A DNA stretch of 64,000 nucleotides, from the NCBI GenBank assembly GCA_028564925.1, contig CM053031.1, positions 168,609,084 to 168,673,083 on the forward strand, in the 5' to 3' direction. The position numbers were made by a program, and so were the translations under genes. This DNA is from Lithobates sylvaticus. Lineage: Eukaryota; Chordata; Amphibia; Anura; Ranidae. This document shows positions 31,461 through 43,062 of this stretch, piece by piece. The stretch's first letter is position 1, and each line of letters begins with the position of its first letter. The notes under the pieces are model-generated. The model searched no databases, was not told where the DNA came from, and saw nothing but the letters and a program-made list of their open reading frames with translations.

Positions 31461-34400
31461 ATGGCTGGAAGACCGCCAAGGGGAGGCAGAGCGTGCAGAG
31501 CCAAGAACACAGGGCAGGCAGGCTCTGTTTCTAGTGGACGTGGCCGTGGACGTGGACGTGGTCGTGCATCGTCATCAGCACGTGGCCATGGGACACGCGC
31601 GTCTTTGTTTTCGGCAGCTGGACATGTGGAGCCGCATCATGCTGAAGGCTTGGTAGAATGGATGACCAAGCCCTCCTCATCCTCCTCATCCTCTCTCACC
31701 CAGGCTCAGGGTACTGACAGAGCATCATCAGCCACCCCTTCCCTAGACCCACCATGTCCTCCTGAGGAGTCCCCCGAACTCTTTGAGCACAGTGTTGGGT
31801 ACATGCTCCAGGAGGATGCCCAACGATTCGAAGGCTCGGATGACGATACCCAGCTTGAGGAATCTGGCAGTACAGTTCCACCAGCTGCAGCTTACTGCCA
31901 GGTTTGCTCTAGTGGTGAAGAGGGAGGGGATGATGAGGTCACTGACTCCACGTGGGTGCCTCAAGGGAGAGAGGATGAGGAGGAGGACGAGGAGGAGGAG
32001 GATGCGGCGTCACATGTCCAACGAGGCAGGATGCCCCCTGGAGGCCAGGTAGAGGCCAGCACAGCAACTGTACAACACCGCAGAGCTCCGCCTGTGCAGG
32101 GCGCTGCCTCTGCACGTTATCAGAAAAGTTCTTTGGTGTGGGCCTTTTTTGAGACGAGTGCAGCAGATCGCACCACTGCTATTTGCAATATTTGTCTCAA
32201 GCGTATCTCGCGTGGCCAAAACATCAGCCGCTTGGGCACGACAAGCATGACCAGACATATGGCGACCTGCCATGCAGCTCGTTGGCAGGCACACATAAAA
32301 GACCCACACCAAAGAACTAAGCGGACCTCTACTTGCTCCTCCTCAGCTGGGATCTCCATCCCCACTACACCTTCAGTCCTCTCTGAAAGCTGCTCTGAGA
32401 GGACTGAAGGTGTAGAATTCGGTGTGTCACAACCAAGTACTTGCAGTACACCGACGTCCGAATGCAGCAGGCAAATTTCCCTGCCCCAGCTGCTGGACCG
32501 TAGAAAGAAGTACACTCCCAGCCATCCACATGCCCAGCGGTTGAATGCTAGCCTTGCTAAATTGCTAGCACTTCAACTGCTGCCTTTTCAGTTGGTAGAC
32601 TCGGCCCCCTTCCGTGAGTTTGTTCAATGTGCGGTTCCTCAGTGGCAGGTTCCCAAACGCCACTTTTTTCTCGCGGAAGGCGATTCCGTCTCTCTACCGG
32701 CATGTGGAGGGCAATGTCCATGCCTCGCTGGACAGGGCGGTCAGCGGTAAGGTGCATATTACCGCTGACTCATGGTCCAGCAGGCATGGACAGGGACGGT
32801 ACCTTTCTTTCACGGCCCATTGGGTCACTCTATTGGCAGCTGGGAGGGATGCAGGACAAGGTGCAGTAGTGTTGGAGGTTGTTCCGCCACCACGCCTCCA
32901 AAACGCGACTACTGCTACTGGTTGTGACACACCTCTCTCCTCCACCCCCTCCTCTTCTTCTTCCTCCAGTGCTCTGTCCTTGGAACCAGCGGTGCTCCGT
33001 AGGCGTACAAGGGGCTACGCAAGTACGCAGGCAAAAAGATGCCATGCCGTGCTTGCGCTGGTGTGTTTGGGGGACAGGAGCCACACTGGGCCAGAGGTTC
33101 TGGCAGCTCTGCAGGGGCAGGCCGAGAGGTGGTTGACGCCACGTCAGCTTAAGCCAGGAATGGTCGTTTCTGACAATGGCACCAACCTCCTCTCCGCCCT
33201 GCGACAGGGGCAGCTCACCCATGTGCCCTGCATGGCTCACGTCCTCAACCTGGTGGTGCAGCGGTTCTTGGGCAGGTTCCCAGGCTTACAGGATGTCCTG
33301 AGGCAGGCCAGGAAAGTCTGTGTGCATTTCCGCCGATCTTATAATGCCAGTGCTCGGCTGACTGAGCTGCAAAAGGAGCTGAACCTGCCCAAGAACCGCC
33401 TAATATCTGACATGCCCACCAGGTGGAACTCAACGTTGGCCATGCTGCAGCGACTGCACACGCAGCAGAGGGCCATCAATGAGTACCTTTGCGACTACGG
33501 CACCAGGACAGGGTCAGGGGAGCTTGGGTTTTTTTCCCCACGTCAGTGGAGCATGATCAGGGATGCATGCACTGTCCTCTCACCATTTGAGGAGGCCACG
33601 AGGATGGTGAGCAGTGACAGTGCATGCATCAGTGACACTGTCCCTCTTGTCCACCTGTTGGAGCATACGCTGCGTGGGATAATGGACAGGGCACTTGAGG
33701 CAGAACAGAGGCAGGAAGAGGAGGACTTCCTTGCCTCTCAAGGCCCCCTTTATCCGGACAGTGTTCCTTCTGTCCCACCCATCACACAGGAAGAGGATGA
33801 GGAGGAGGAGGAGGAGGAGGAGGAGGAGGAGGATTGTGTGAGCATGGAGGTGGAGCCTGGCACTCAGCATCAGCAGCAGCAGTCTTTTAGGGATGATGTA
33901 CAGTCCCAACAAGCCAGTGGACTTGTACGTGGCTGGGAGGAGGTGGCTGGCGATCATGTCATCCTCAGTGACCCAGAAGACTCCGGACCGAATGCCTCAG
34001 CTAACCTACGCTGCATGGCCTCCCTGATCCTGCAAAGCCTGCGGAAGGATCCTCGTGTTCTTCGGATCAAGGAGAGGGACCATTACTGGCTGGCCACTCT
34101 CCTTGATCCGCGGTACAAGGGTAAGGTTGCGGACCTTATCTTGCCGTCGCAGAGGGAGCAGAGGATGAGACATCTCAGGGAGGCCTTGCAGAAAGGTCTG
34201 TGCAACGCGTTCCCAGAAACTGGGAGGCTACAAACTCCTGGTCCTGGGCGACGAGTTGCTGAGGCTTCGGTCAGTGGCAGAAGGAGCGGTGGGGAAGGTG
34301 GACGTCTGACCGATGCGTTCAGACAATTTTTTAGTCCGCAGCCCCAAGGTATGATCGGTTCCAGCAACCATCGCCAGCGTCTGATATACATGGTGCAGGA

Positions 34401-34692
34401 ATACCTTGGGGCAAGGTCAGACTTGGACACCTTTCCCACCGAAAATCCTCTGGCTTACTGGGTCCTGAGGATGGATCACTGGCCAGAGCTTGCACAGTAT
34501 GCAATTGAGCTACTGGCCTGTCCTGCCTCCAGCGTTCTTTCCGAACGCACATTCAGTGCTGCTGGAGGATTTGTGACTGATCATAGGGTGCGCCTGTCCA
34601 CCGCCTCGGTTGATCGACTGACATTCATCAAAATGAATCAGTCTTGGATCACCACCAGCTACCAGGCACCTGAGGCGGATATAACCGAATAA
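31461..34692 (+). pseudogene. ZBED-type hAT transposase, copy 2 (one homopolymer frameshift)
   Basis: Same protein as copy 1: RG-rich N-terminus, BED finger (CNICLKRIS...TRHMATCH), hAT core (TADSWSSRHGQG, VSDNGTNLLSAL, PTRWNSTLAML), acidic run, DPRYKGKV and SSVLSERTFSAAGG near the C-terminus. The first 400 codons are continuous from the ATG at 31461, including the place where copy 1 is shifted. A single extra T in CACTTTTTTCTCGCGG (about 32662-32677; copy 1 has five T) shifts the frame near residue 401. From there it is open to 34692. Three extra Glu codons in the acidic run are the main length difference. The two copies are broken at different single homopolymer positions, so an intact family member probably exists or these are assembly errors. 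Confidence 0.88.
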
Positions 34693-34803
34693 TTTTTAAT
34701 GTCACATCCCTTCAAGACTGCCTATGCTGATGCTGAGTGACTGTCCTCTTATGTTCACTGACTATCCTCTTCCTCCTCCTCAATGATCCATGCCACAGCA
34801 CCA

Positions 34804-35432
34804 GTGCCTAAGGCACAATTTTTCAGCCCCTGTTTAACAGGGGCGTGTACTTACAATTTTTTAAAAAAAATGCTTCGCAACACGTGTGACTGCTGTGCTC
34901 CAAGTACAGTCTCTGTGAGGGCCGTGTTGCAGTGTTGTGGCACCAGCACCAGTGCCTAAGGCACAATTTTTCAGCCCCTGTTTAACAGGGGCGTGTACTT
35001 ACAATTTTTAAAAAAAAATGCTTCGCAACACGTGTGACTGCTGTGCTCCAAGTACAGTCTCTGTGAGGGCCGTGTTGCAGTGTTGTGGCACCAGCACCAG
35101 TGCCTAAGGCACAATTTTTCAGCCCCTGTTTAACAGGGGCGTGTACTTACAATTTTTAAAAAAAAATGCTTCGCAACACGTGTGACTGCTGTGCTCCAAG
35201 TACAGTATCTGTGAGGGCCGGGTTGCAGTGTTGTGGCACCAGCACCAGTGCCTAAGGCACAATTTTTCAGCCCCTGTTTAACAGGGGCGTGTACTTACAA
35301 TTTTTTAAAAAATGCTTCGCAACACGTGTGACTGCTGTGCTCCAAGTACAGTCTCTGTGAGGGTTGCAGTGTTGTGGCACCAGCACCAGTGCCTAAGGCA
35401 CAATTTTTCAGCCCCTGTTTAACAGGGGCGGG
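34804..35432 (+). repeat. 147-bp tandem array, first type, hAT copy 2
   Basis: Four to five units of the CAGTGCCTAAGGCACAATTT repeat, with the CCCCTGTTTAACAGGGG hairpin in each. Spacing is 147 bp with one- or two-base slips in the A-run. One or two units fewer than copy 1. Confidence 0.92.
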
Positions 35433-35935
35433 TAATTACAAATCTTGATCTAATAGTTCACAGCAGGGCCCATTCCTGCGCCCCACCAAGAGTAACTATG
35501 AGGGCCTGCAGTCTTGTGGCAACACCGTCCACCACCACCGCCAAAGGCCCAATTTTTCTGCCCTGTTCATCAGGTGCTTGCAATTACAAATCTTGATTTA
35601 ATAACTCACAGCAGGGCCCATTCCTGCGCCCACCAAGAGTAACTATGAGGGCCTACAGTCTTGTGGCAACACCGTCCACCACCACCGCCAAAGGCCCAAT
35701 TTTTCTGCCCTGTTCATCAGGTGCTTGCAATTACAAATCTTGATCTAATAACTCACAGCAGGGCCCATTCCTGCGCCCACCAAGAGTAACTGTGAGAGCT
35801 TACAGTCTTGTGGCAAAACCGTCCACCACCACCACCACCACCACCCCCAATTTTTCTGCCCTGTTCAACAGGTGCATGCAATTACAAATCTTGATCTATT
35901 AACTCACAGCAGGGCCCATTCCTGTGCCCACCAGT
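35433..35935 (+). repeat. 147-bp tandem array, second type, hAT copy 2
   Basis: About three units of the ACAAATCTTGATCTAATAAC repeat, against about six in copy 1. The last has an expanded CCACCACCACCACC run. Array length differs between the two otherwise near-identical copies, as expected from unequal exchange or replication slippage. Confidence 0.9.
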
Positions 35936-36791
35936 CTTGTGGCTACACCAACATCTAATAGGGCAAATTTCTGCAGAGTATATACGCCAGGCCCCTACTT
36001 TCAAACATCCAACTTACAAACGACTCCTACTTGCAAATGGAAAGAGAAAACAGGAAGTGAGAGGAAATCTACCCCTAGGAAGGGAAATTCTATCCTGTTA
36101 GATTTAATTTGGGAAAAAGGTATCTCCTCTCTACTGATACTTTATCACCAATCCTTGTTTCAATTAAAACCCCACTTTTCCAAAAACATTTGTCATTGGG
36201 ACGGAAAGTGAGGTGACATGTTCTGAACAGATGTGCAAAGACAGCAAATGTTACAGGGGTGATAACCCCTCCCTATGTTCTCCAAAAAGCTTAAAAATAG
36301 ATTTTTTTGGGATGGAGCTACACTTCATAATGTACCTGTTCAGATTCTACTTAAGATCAAACCTAAAGCCGCAAGTGGTTTTAAATGGCTTCTTTTTTTC
36401 CTTTACAAATGTCATTTTGTGCAAGGACAGTTCTAAACACGGGAAACACATGCCACTTCACAGGCATACTTTGGACACCCCCCAGGTACCATATTTAAAG
36501 GAAAATGTCACTTTTTTTTTTTCACTTTATGCATCATTAAAATGACTGCTCCCGAAAAAACGTTAGTTTTTAAAAGTTCTTTTTGCATTGATATATGTCC
36601 CCTGGGGCAGGACCCGGGTCCCCAAACCTGTTTTATGACATTAACATGCATATTGGCCGTTGTAATTAGCACTTTTGATTTCGAACGTTCGCGTCCATTA
36701 TAACGTATAGGGTTCGAAAATTCGCGCGAACTTTCGGTCCGTTCGAAGGTTCTGGTTCGAACCGAACCCGGGGGTGTTCGGCTCATCCCTA
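35936..36791 (+). other. hAT copy 2 unique right end with terminal inverted repeat
   Basis: Counterpart of 16916-17838 without the extra palindrome found there. It ends GTGTTCGGCTCATCCCTA at 36791, followed at once by the CTCAAGAC target duplication. Short open frames here have no recognisable domain. Confidence 0.85.
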
Positions 36792-36799
36792 CTCAAGAC

Positions 36800-37519
36800 C
36801 AGTCACTTTCTGCTCAGGCCATTTTTCAGTTTTCGTTGCTGTCACACTTTGAATGATAATTACTCGTCGTGAAACATTGTACCCAAATTAAATTTTTAGA
36901 AGTTTATCACCACAAAAATTATCCCCCTTTTTGGAAAGCAAACACTCCAAGGTATTTTTTGAAAACTTAATTTTTTCCAACATGTTTGTGGAAAATGCTA
37001 AAAGAAAATAAAAAGTATTTTTTTTATACAAAGTTGTCAGTTTAATAAGATATTTCTCACACACAGCACGAGCATACTTAGAATTACATCCAAAAGCACA
37101 TTCTACTACTCCTCCTGTTGATGATACCACATGTGAGACTTTTTTTAGTGTCTGGACTAATTATGCACCGGTCATTGTATCTTGTACTGTAAAGGTTGCC
37201 TCTATATGAGTGATCAGGGATTGTAGCTTAGCGTGGTGTCACCTATAGCAGTCCAAGTTCCTATACTGTAAGCCTAGCAAGCCAAGCATACTGGTATGCG
37301 ACTGCCCCTGAGGAATGCCATGTTTACTGGCCAGGAAGTACAGGAGGCTGAAGAAAGGAAGAACAAATGAGCTCCTGAAGTTCCAGGAGTACAATTGTCT
37401 TCAGGGTATGGCTGAGACTCGTGTCACGTAGTCAGCAGGATATGTGGATTTGTCAGTTCAGGTGCAAACAGGCAAAGGATTGGTTTAGGCAGCAGGCATA
37501 AACATGGTCAATAAACAGG
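36800..37519. other. Non-coding flank, nothing recognised
   Basis: AT-rich sequence after the hAT. No open frame with a known domain, no terminal repeats and no RNA gene seen. Probably an old unclassified repeat or unique host DNA. Confidence 0.4.
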
Positions 37520-37985
37520 CCAGGGTTAAAACAAGTAGCAGGCAGATGCAGCACTGCACTGGTGTGGAGACCAGAAACACTGTTGCTGTCTGCACTGGTC
37601 TTGTGACAGTAAGACTTGTGTAGCAGTAATCAGGGACATGGTGACACTAGGTACTAGTGTTGCAGCAAATAACACTGCTGCTAACTTACATTGGTCTGGT
37701 GTCACTGGAGTGATGTCGTGATAATCAGACACAGTTGCTGGCTTACACTGGTGCGCTGACACTGCAACTGGTGTGGAGGTCATGAGGGACACCTTTGCTG
37801 ACACACACTGGTATGGTGACACTGGGACGGGTGTGGCGGTAATCAGGGACACTATAACTGGTGTGGCAGTGATCTGGGACAATATGACTTGGGTGGCAGT
37901 GATCTGGGACACTAACTGGTGTGCTGATGACCAAGGACACTGTAACTGGTTTGGCAATGATTAGGGACCATATGAGTGGTGTGAG
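37520..37985. repeat. Degenerate minisatellite around GTGGCAGTGATC.GGGACAC
   Basis: About a dozen diverged units of roughly 33 bp containing CACTGTAACTGGTGTGG and CAGTGATCTGGGACAC variants. One more unit of the same repeat appears at 43858-43905, beyond the Penelope/LINE block, which suggests that block was inserted beside or within the minisatellite. Open frames on either strand here are repeat artefacts. Confidence 0.75.
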
Positions 37986-38439
37986 TGGTGATTAGGGAAC
38001 TTTTGTTGAGGAAAGTGGAAAGATAGTGCTGGACTTGTAGGCTTATTTTACTGGTATTGTTATTTTAAGGTACTACTGTTGGTGTAAATGATCTGGTTCC
38101 TGGGCAGGTGGCTTCTACACCCCAAAGGATTTCCACAGTCTCCATGGCTTGGAGTGTGATGTGAAAAGGGTTGAAATTGAAGTGCCACACCACTGCCAAG
38201 AGGTCCAGATACAATTTTTCTTATACCACACCTGAGGTTAAACTAGTCACATCCCTTACATTTCACAGTCTAATTTGAGCAGTTTCCATCCTCACAGGCT
38301 ACTCTGCTACTTAAGATCCAATGTGATAATCTGCTTGGTCTCTCTCAGGGCAGCCATCAGAATTTGTGGGGCCCCTTACACAGCTTTAGGAATGGGCCCC
38401 CCCAGTGCAGACCTCCAACATTCCCCAGGGCCCGCCCAT
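37986..38439. other. Non-coding spacer, nothing recognised
   Basis: Mixed-composition sequence between two minisatellites. No gene, terminal repeat or RNA structure that I can support. Confidence 0.4.
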
Positions 38440-39365
38440 TGGCTGTCCCACGTCCTCCTCCAGTCCCATCTCCTCCATCCCACGTCCTCCTCCTCCAGTC
38501 CCATCTCCTCCATCACACGATCTCCTCCTCCTCCAGTCCCATCTCCTCCTCCATCCCACATCCTCCTCCTCCAGTCCCATCTCCTCTATTCCACGTCCCT
38601 TCTCCTCTAGTTCCATTACCTCCATCCCACGTCGTTGTCGTCCTCCTCCAGTCCCATTTCCTCCATCCCACGTCCTCCTCCTCCAGTGCCATTTCCTCCA
38701 TCCCACATCCTCCTCCTCCAGTCCCATCTCCTCCATCCCACGTCCTCCTCCTCCTCCAGTCCCATTTCCTCCATCCCACGTCCTCCTCCTCCTCCAGTCC
38801 CATCTCGCCCATCCCACGTCCTCCTCCTCCAATCCTATCCATCCCATGTCCTCCTCCTCCTGTCCCACGTCCTCCTCCTCCATCCCACGTCCTCCTCCTC
38901 CAGTCCCATCTCATCCATCCCACGTCCTCCTCCTCCAGTCCCATCTTCTCCATCCCACATCCTCCTCCTCCCGTCCCATCTTCTCCATCCCACGTCCTCC
39001 TCCTCCAGTCCCATCTCCTCCAGTCCCACGTCCTCCTTCAGTCCCATCTCATCCATCCCATGTCCTCCTCCTGTCCCATCTCGCCCATCCCACGTCCTCC
39101 TCCTTCTGTCCCATGTCCTCCTCCAGTCCCATCTTCTCCATCCCACGTTCTCCTCCAGTCCCATCTCCTCCATCCTACGTCCTCCTCCTCCAGTCCCATG
39201 TCCTCCATCCCACGTGCTCCTCCTTCAGTTCCATCTCCTCCATCCCACGTGCTCCTCCTTCAGTTCCATCTCCTCCATCCCACGTGCTCCTCCTTCAGTT
39301 CCATCTCCTCCATCCCACGTCCTCCTCCTTCAGTTCCATCTCCTCCATCCCACGTCCTCCTCCAG
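38440..39365. repeat. Pyrimidine-rich minisatellite (CCATCCCACGTCCTCCTCCT units)
   Basis: About 926 bp of tandem units of roughly 33-40 bp built from CAGTCCCATCTCCTCCATCC and CACGTCCTCCTCCTC, with a strong strand bias (almost no G on the plus strand). All three frames of the plus strand are open for hundreds of codons, giving Pro/Ser-rich products, and the minus strand gives Gly/Glu-rich ones; this is a repeat effect, not a gene. Such purine/pyrimidine asymmetry can form triplex (H-) DNA. Confidence 0.92.
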
Positions 39366-40958
39366 TAAAAACAGGGGTGAACAGGGGCACTAGATATGGT
39401 GATAAAATGATATAGCAACTGGAATATAGGTATACATAAAATGTGTGTGAGTAAGCATACATAATACGAGGTTTCTATGGGACTTTTAAAGCGCAACTAC
39501 ACCATATTATATAAAAATATAAATTGAAATGCAATTTTTTGAGAACATATAAATACATAATTGGAAATTGATACAAAAATATAGCACAGAAAGAATATAT
39601 ACAGTTGCAATGCGGAAACATCTCACAGAAATGTAGCACAGAATAAATATATACAATTGCAATGCGAATACATCTCAACATGTTTTGCCATACATTATAG
39701 GGCTTCTTCAGGAGAACTTATTAATCTCGCATAAGCATATAATCACTAGAATAGAGAAAAAAATCAAAAAACACACCAAAAAACACTGATAAATACATTA
39801 CAGTTTACCACCAGACCATCACAAAGACAAAAAATGGATTCTAAGAGCTGACCTGTGCATTTTACTGACACTGTATGAATGTTCCACTAGTGGTTGGATA
39901 AAAGCAAAGATCATATGATGATACCATAGAGAGGTGTATATTAACAAAAGAGCTAACACCCTTTGGGATCATATAGCCCACACAGTAAAATACATACCTC
40001 CAATTTTTTAATTAATTGGCCACACTTCCAATGGAAACTGTGACGAAACGTCCCTACACTCCGATTGAGTGCTTTCGTCATATACCGCTTCCTCCCAGTC
40101 TGAATATAGATATCAGATATTCCAACCACTCCCAAGCATAAAACAAGACGACACTTGTTTAGTGCTAATGTGGACTTATTTATTAGAACCAAAATGACAA
40201 ATATTTATAATACAGTAGAAGAGGAGGTCCCCCCTCCTGCTCATTTATTCTAACAATACAACTGTAGCCAGAAACAGAATTAACCTGAGCTAATTATCTA
40301 AATCAACACTCAAACTAGTTGACTGAGAGATATGACTTTTCAGGGTAAGACTTTACGGCTCCTAGCTCATTAACAATTCAATACACATTACCATAAACAT
40401 CAACACAGGGTTAAGTAGCACAAACAACAATGTGTGGAATACTCGTACAAGCCAGACTAGACTCATTTACATTATACAAGACAACAGACAGGTGGCTGGA
40501 GTTCATGACATTAGCTGACAGTGTGTGTCCCAACAGCATGAGACAACACACATTATATATACATATATACAGCATTGAATCTGACTAGCACAGATTATAG
40601 TGGGGTTCTCATTCACCCTGTGCCCCTTCAAATCCAGGGCCCATAATCAGTCGGCAAGAGGCTCGCATTCAGTCCTTTCAGAAAGCCTGTGTCCCGGCTA
40701 GGTCTGTCACAGAAACAATTTTAAAGAACCTTCAATAGACTTCAGTATATTGATGTTAGCAGGAAGCCCTTGAAATGTAAAACTAATACATAAATAGCTT
40801 GGACCTATAGAGGCTAGGGATTTAAGGGTCTGATGGACAAAATACATCTGGCACAGGGGGCTTCCTTTGGAGGGGTCACTCTGGATCTTGTATCTTTTGG
40901 AATAGAAAATATTATGCTAAATATATTGAAGACAAAATTGTTCCGTGGGGTCTTATGC
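39366..40958 (-). mobile_element. Penelope-like element terminal fragment, interrupted by a solo LTR
   Basis: Minus strand carries, near 39675-39715, CCTGAAGAAGCCC...GGCAAAACATGTTG. This is the same skeleton as 47750-47795 in the Penelope-like element further on, and resembles the hammerhead-type region known in Penelope terminal repeats. A/T-rich flanks with repeated AGCACAGAA.AATATATACA segments fit a Penelope 3' region. No coding remains. It is interrupted by the LTR at 40039-40711. Extent on either side is approximate. Confidence 0.4.
40039..40711 (-). mobile_element. Solo LTR, 673 bp, with 5-bp target duplication
   Basis: Bounded by TG...CA (TGTGACGAAACG at the plus-strand left edge, GGTCTGTCACA at the right) and flanked by GAAAC on both sides (40034-40038 and 40712-40716). 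This is the size of duplication made by many LTR elements. Read on the minus strand it starts TGTGACAGACCTAGCCGG, has a TATA-rich segment and an AATAAATAAG signal. No internal region is present, so it is a solo LTR left by recombination. Gypsy-like or ERV; family not settled. The intact duplication suggests a moderately recent insertion. Confidence 0.8.
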
Positions 40959-40961
40959 AGT

Positions 40962-41172
40962 GTACACACGCTCGGACTTTCCCGCGGGATTGTCCGCCGG
41001 ACCTAGTCCAGTGGACAAACCACCGGACTTTCCAAACGTGTGGACTTGCCCACGCACGCCCGGACTTTTCCAGCGGACAATCCGCCGGAGTTTTGGCGAA
41101 AGTCCGCGGGACTTTTGAAATGAACGGACTTGCCCACACACAGAGGAAAGTCCGTTCATTTAGAACGTGACT
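40962..41172. mobile_element. MITE fragment of the GTCCGCCGGAC family
   Basis: Carries TGTACACACGCTCGGACTTT, several GTCCGCCGGAC and GTCCGCGGGAC blocks and a CTTGCCCACACACAG segment, as in the 431-bp MITE at 25197. Only about half the length, and no clear matching second end or target duplication, so it is probably truncated. Confidence 0.6.
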
Positions 41173-41214
41173 CCAGGTAGACGGTAATAGCGAAGGCAGT
41201 GAATGCCGCCACGC

Positions 41215-41400
41215 TAGCCCCATCACCTGGTATGGATTTAAAGGGGAATCCCTACACCGAAAAAAACGGCGTGGTGGTCCCCCCAAATCCATCTCAGACC
41301 CTTATCCGAGCACGCAGTCCGGCCGGTCAGGAAAGGGGGTGGTGACGAGCAAGCGCCCCCCCCCTCCTGAGCCATACCCCCACCCCAAAGCACCTTGTCC
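41215..41400 (-). mobile_element. Fragment of the fold-back hAT family interior
   Basis: The complement matches the right-arm interior of the fold-back element at about 46420-46620: GGGGACA.GGTGCTTTG, a GGAGG-G-run-GCGCT segment, GGATAAGGGTCTG..ATGGAT and GGTGT.GGG.TTCCCCTT. Non-coding, and cut off by the LINE at 41402. Confidence 0.6.
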
Positions 41401-41401
41401 C

Positions 41402-42862
41402 CATGTTGATTAAATTAGTAAATTGGACAAAGTCTCTCTTATTTCCTATAGATCCTGCAGCCCATGCCACTGCCTATATCGATACTCCCTTTAGATCGGT
41501 GGAGCACTTTAAATATCTGGGGGTGGTGGTTTCTAGACAAGTTTCAGACTATATAACCTTAAATCTAACACCTGTGATCCAGGAGACTCAACAACGGCTG
41601 AAGGCATGGGAGTCATTACCTCTCTCATTGTTAGGACGCATAAATCTAATAAAAATTTATATCTTATCTAAATTTAAATATCTATTTCGACACTCTGCGC
41701 AGTGGATCCCTAAATCATTTTTTATTGGGCTGCATCGTATTTTTTCAGCATTTATATGGAGGTCAAAGCCCCCTAGATATAGCTGGGCAACATTGGTACG
41801 CCCGGCTTCCCAGGGTGGCTTGGCATGTCCAGACTTTTATAAATATTATCTGGCCTCTCAGCTAGTAACAGCGGCCTGGTGGCTTAATTCAGATATCTAT
41901 AATTCTTCCATTCAGATAGAAGCAGAAGTGTTGGGATCCTTGAAGGCATTGAAATTTCGGATTTTTCGTGGCCTTCGTGCTCCATATTCAATGACATTGT
42001 TAATGTGTACTACGTTATGCGCATGTGAAGAGAGTCTTAAAATTGAACGATATCCTTTACAGGCAATTTCGCCTAATGCTCCTCTTTGGTTAAATCCTAC
42101 TTTGGAGCATTTTTATACAATGCCCGACCCTCATGCCTGGACTAAATTTAATGTAAAAACAGTGACCCAGATTATTTTGCACGAATCCTTGATTTCATTC
42201 TCCAAACTGATCTCTGACTTTAATGTTCCTCAGCTATATTCCTTTCGTTTTTGTCAACTCTCCCATGCCTTCAGCTGCCAATTCTCCAACTCCCCTCCAC
42301 GACTAGTGCAATCTGCCTTAGAGAAGCTTCTTAGATCAGACTGCACAAAAAAAGGTGTTTCCAAATTATATCTTCATTTAACAACTGTAGCCCTTCTAAA
42401 TTTAGAAAAATTAAGGCTTAAATGGTCTAAGGATATCCCTGAACTTGACACTGATGACTGGGATGATATATGGGGCTCTCCTTTTAATTTTCTTGTCTCC
42501 TTAAGAGACCGACTGATACAATTTAGGATAGTTGACAAGGCATACTACACTCCTTATATATTACATAAAATTAATTCAGACCTTGCCCCTAGTTGTTGGC
42601 GATGTGGGGAGATCCCTGGAGACTAAAGAACATCCCGATCACTTGCTATGTGGAAACAACTTATTAACAGTAGCCTACCATTATATAAGGAAAATTATAT
42701 TAATAGAGGTTGTCTTCTTAAATATGAAAAGGTTTGGTCTAAATGGATGATGGCTCCCTCCACAGCTTCAGAAGCCTCTTATAGCTATATAACTCTTGGC
42801 CCATTCCCTGTTAGTTACTGGGCACATGTCTATGACTATTTAAATATTCTAAGTCTATAGAT
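41402..42862 (+). pseudogene. LINE ORF2 C-terminal half, frameshifted at the cysteine motif
   Basis: Open from 41402 to 42626 (407 codons). FKYLGVVVSRQVSDYITLN lies near the start, then LKAWESLPLSLLGRINLIK (the thumb-side LGRINLIK block typical of L1-like proteins), a FSAFIWRSKPPRY.W segment, QGGLACPDFYKYY, and near the end SCWRCGE, the start of the C-terminal zinc motif. The frame then stops at 42626. The remaining C-terminus (MWKQLINSSLPLYKENYINR...) is open in another frame to about 42860, and the expected H and C of the zinc motif are missing, so there is a deletion at about 42605-42640. Dead copy. Confidence 0.8.
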
Positions 42863-43062
42863 ATACCATAGGCTTGTATTATGTTTAAATCAAGCAGGCA
42901 CAAATACCATGTAAGGCCAATGTATGTGTATGTATGTGGGCTCTTTTTTTTTTTTGGTTGTCTTGTCCTTGGTTTTGTATGCTTATTATTTCTGTAATTG
43001 TAAAAATGTTTGTTTTTGTTTTTTTTTGCCTGTGGTTTTTGGAAAATCAATAAAAAAACGAT
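41402..43062 (+). mobile_element. 5'-truncated L1/Tx1-clade LINE
   Basis: Begins within ORF2 downstream of the reverse transcriptase core and runs through the C-terminal part, a 3' UTR (about 42862-43040) and an A-rich end with AATAAAAAAACG at about 43047. 5' truncation is usual for LINE copies. A different family from the LINE at 4921, since the proteins only share motifs. Confidence 0.8.

Larger units (their letters stand above)
25945..36791 (+). mobile_element. Giant hAT transposon, copy 2, complete, 10.85 kb, with 8-bp target duplication
   Basis: Flanked by CTCAAGAC at 25937-25944 and again at 36792-36799, the 8-bp duplication typical of hAT. The left end starts TAAGGATGGGCC; the right end read inward starts TAGGGATGAGCC. 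Order inside: hairpin-rich promoter-like left end (25945-26410), 64-65 bp tandem arrays (26411-31445), transposase of about 1076 codons (31461-34692), 147-bp tandem arrays (34804-35935) and unique right end. At 10.8 kb it is several times longer than most active hAT elements known to me (about 3-5 kb), mostly because of tandem repeats. Nearly identical to copy 1 wherever both can be compared, so both are young. Confidence 0.93.

Noticed and set aside
37526-37957. 143-codon open frame rich in Thr/Val/Ser on the minus strand
   Set aside because: It lies wholly within a degenerate minisatellite and follows the repeat unit.
38275-39415. Long Pro/Ser-rich or Gly/Glu-rich open frames on both strands
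   Set aside because: All frames are open because the minisatellite lacks G on one strand and so lacks stops; no domain, start context or splicing supports a gene.
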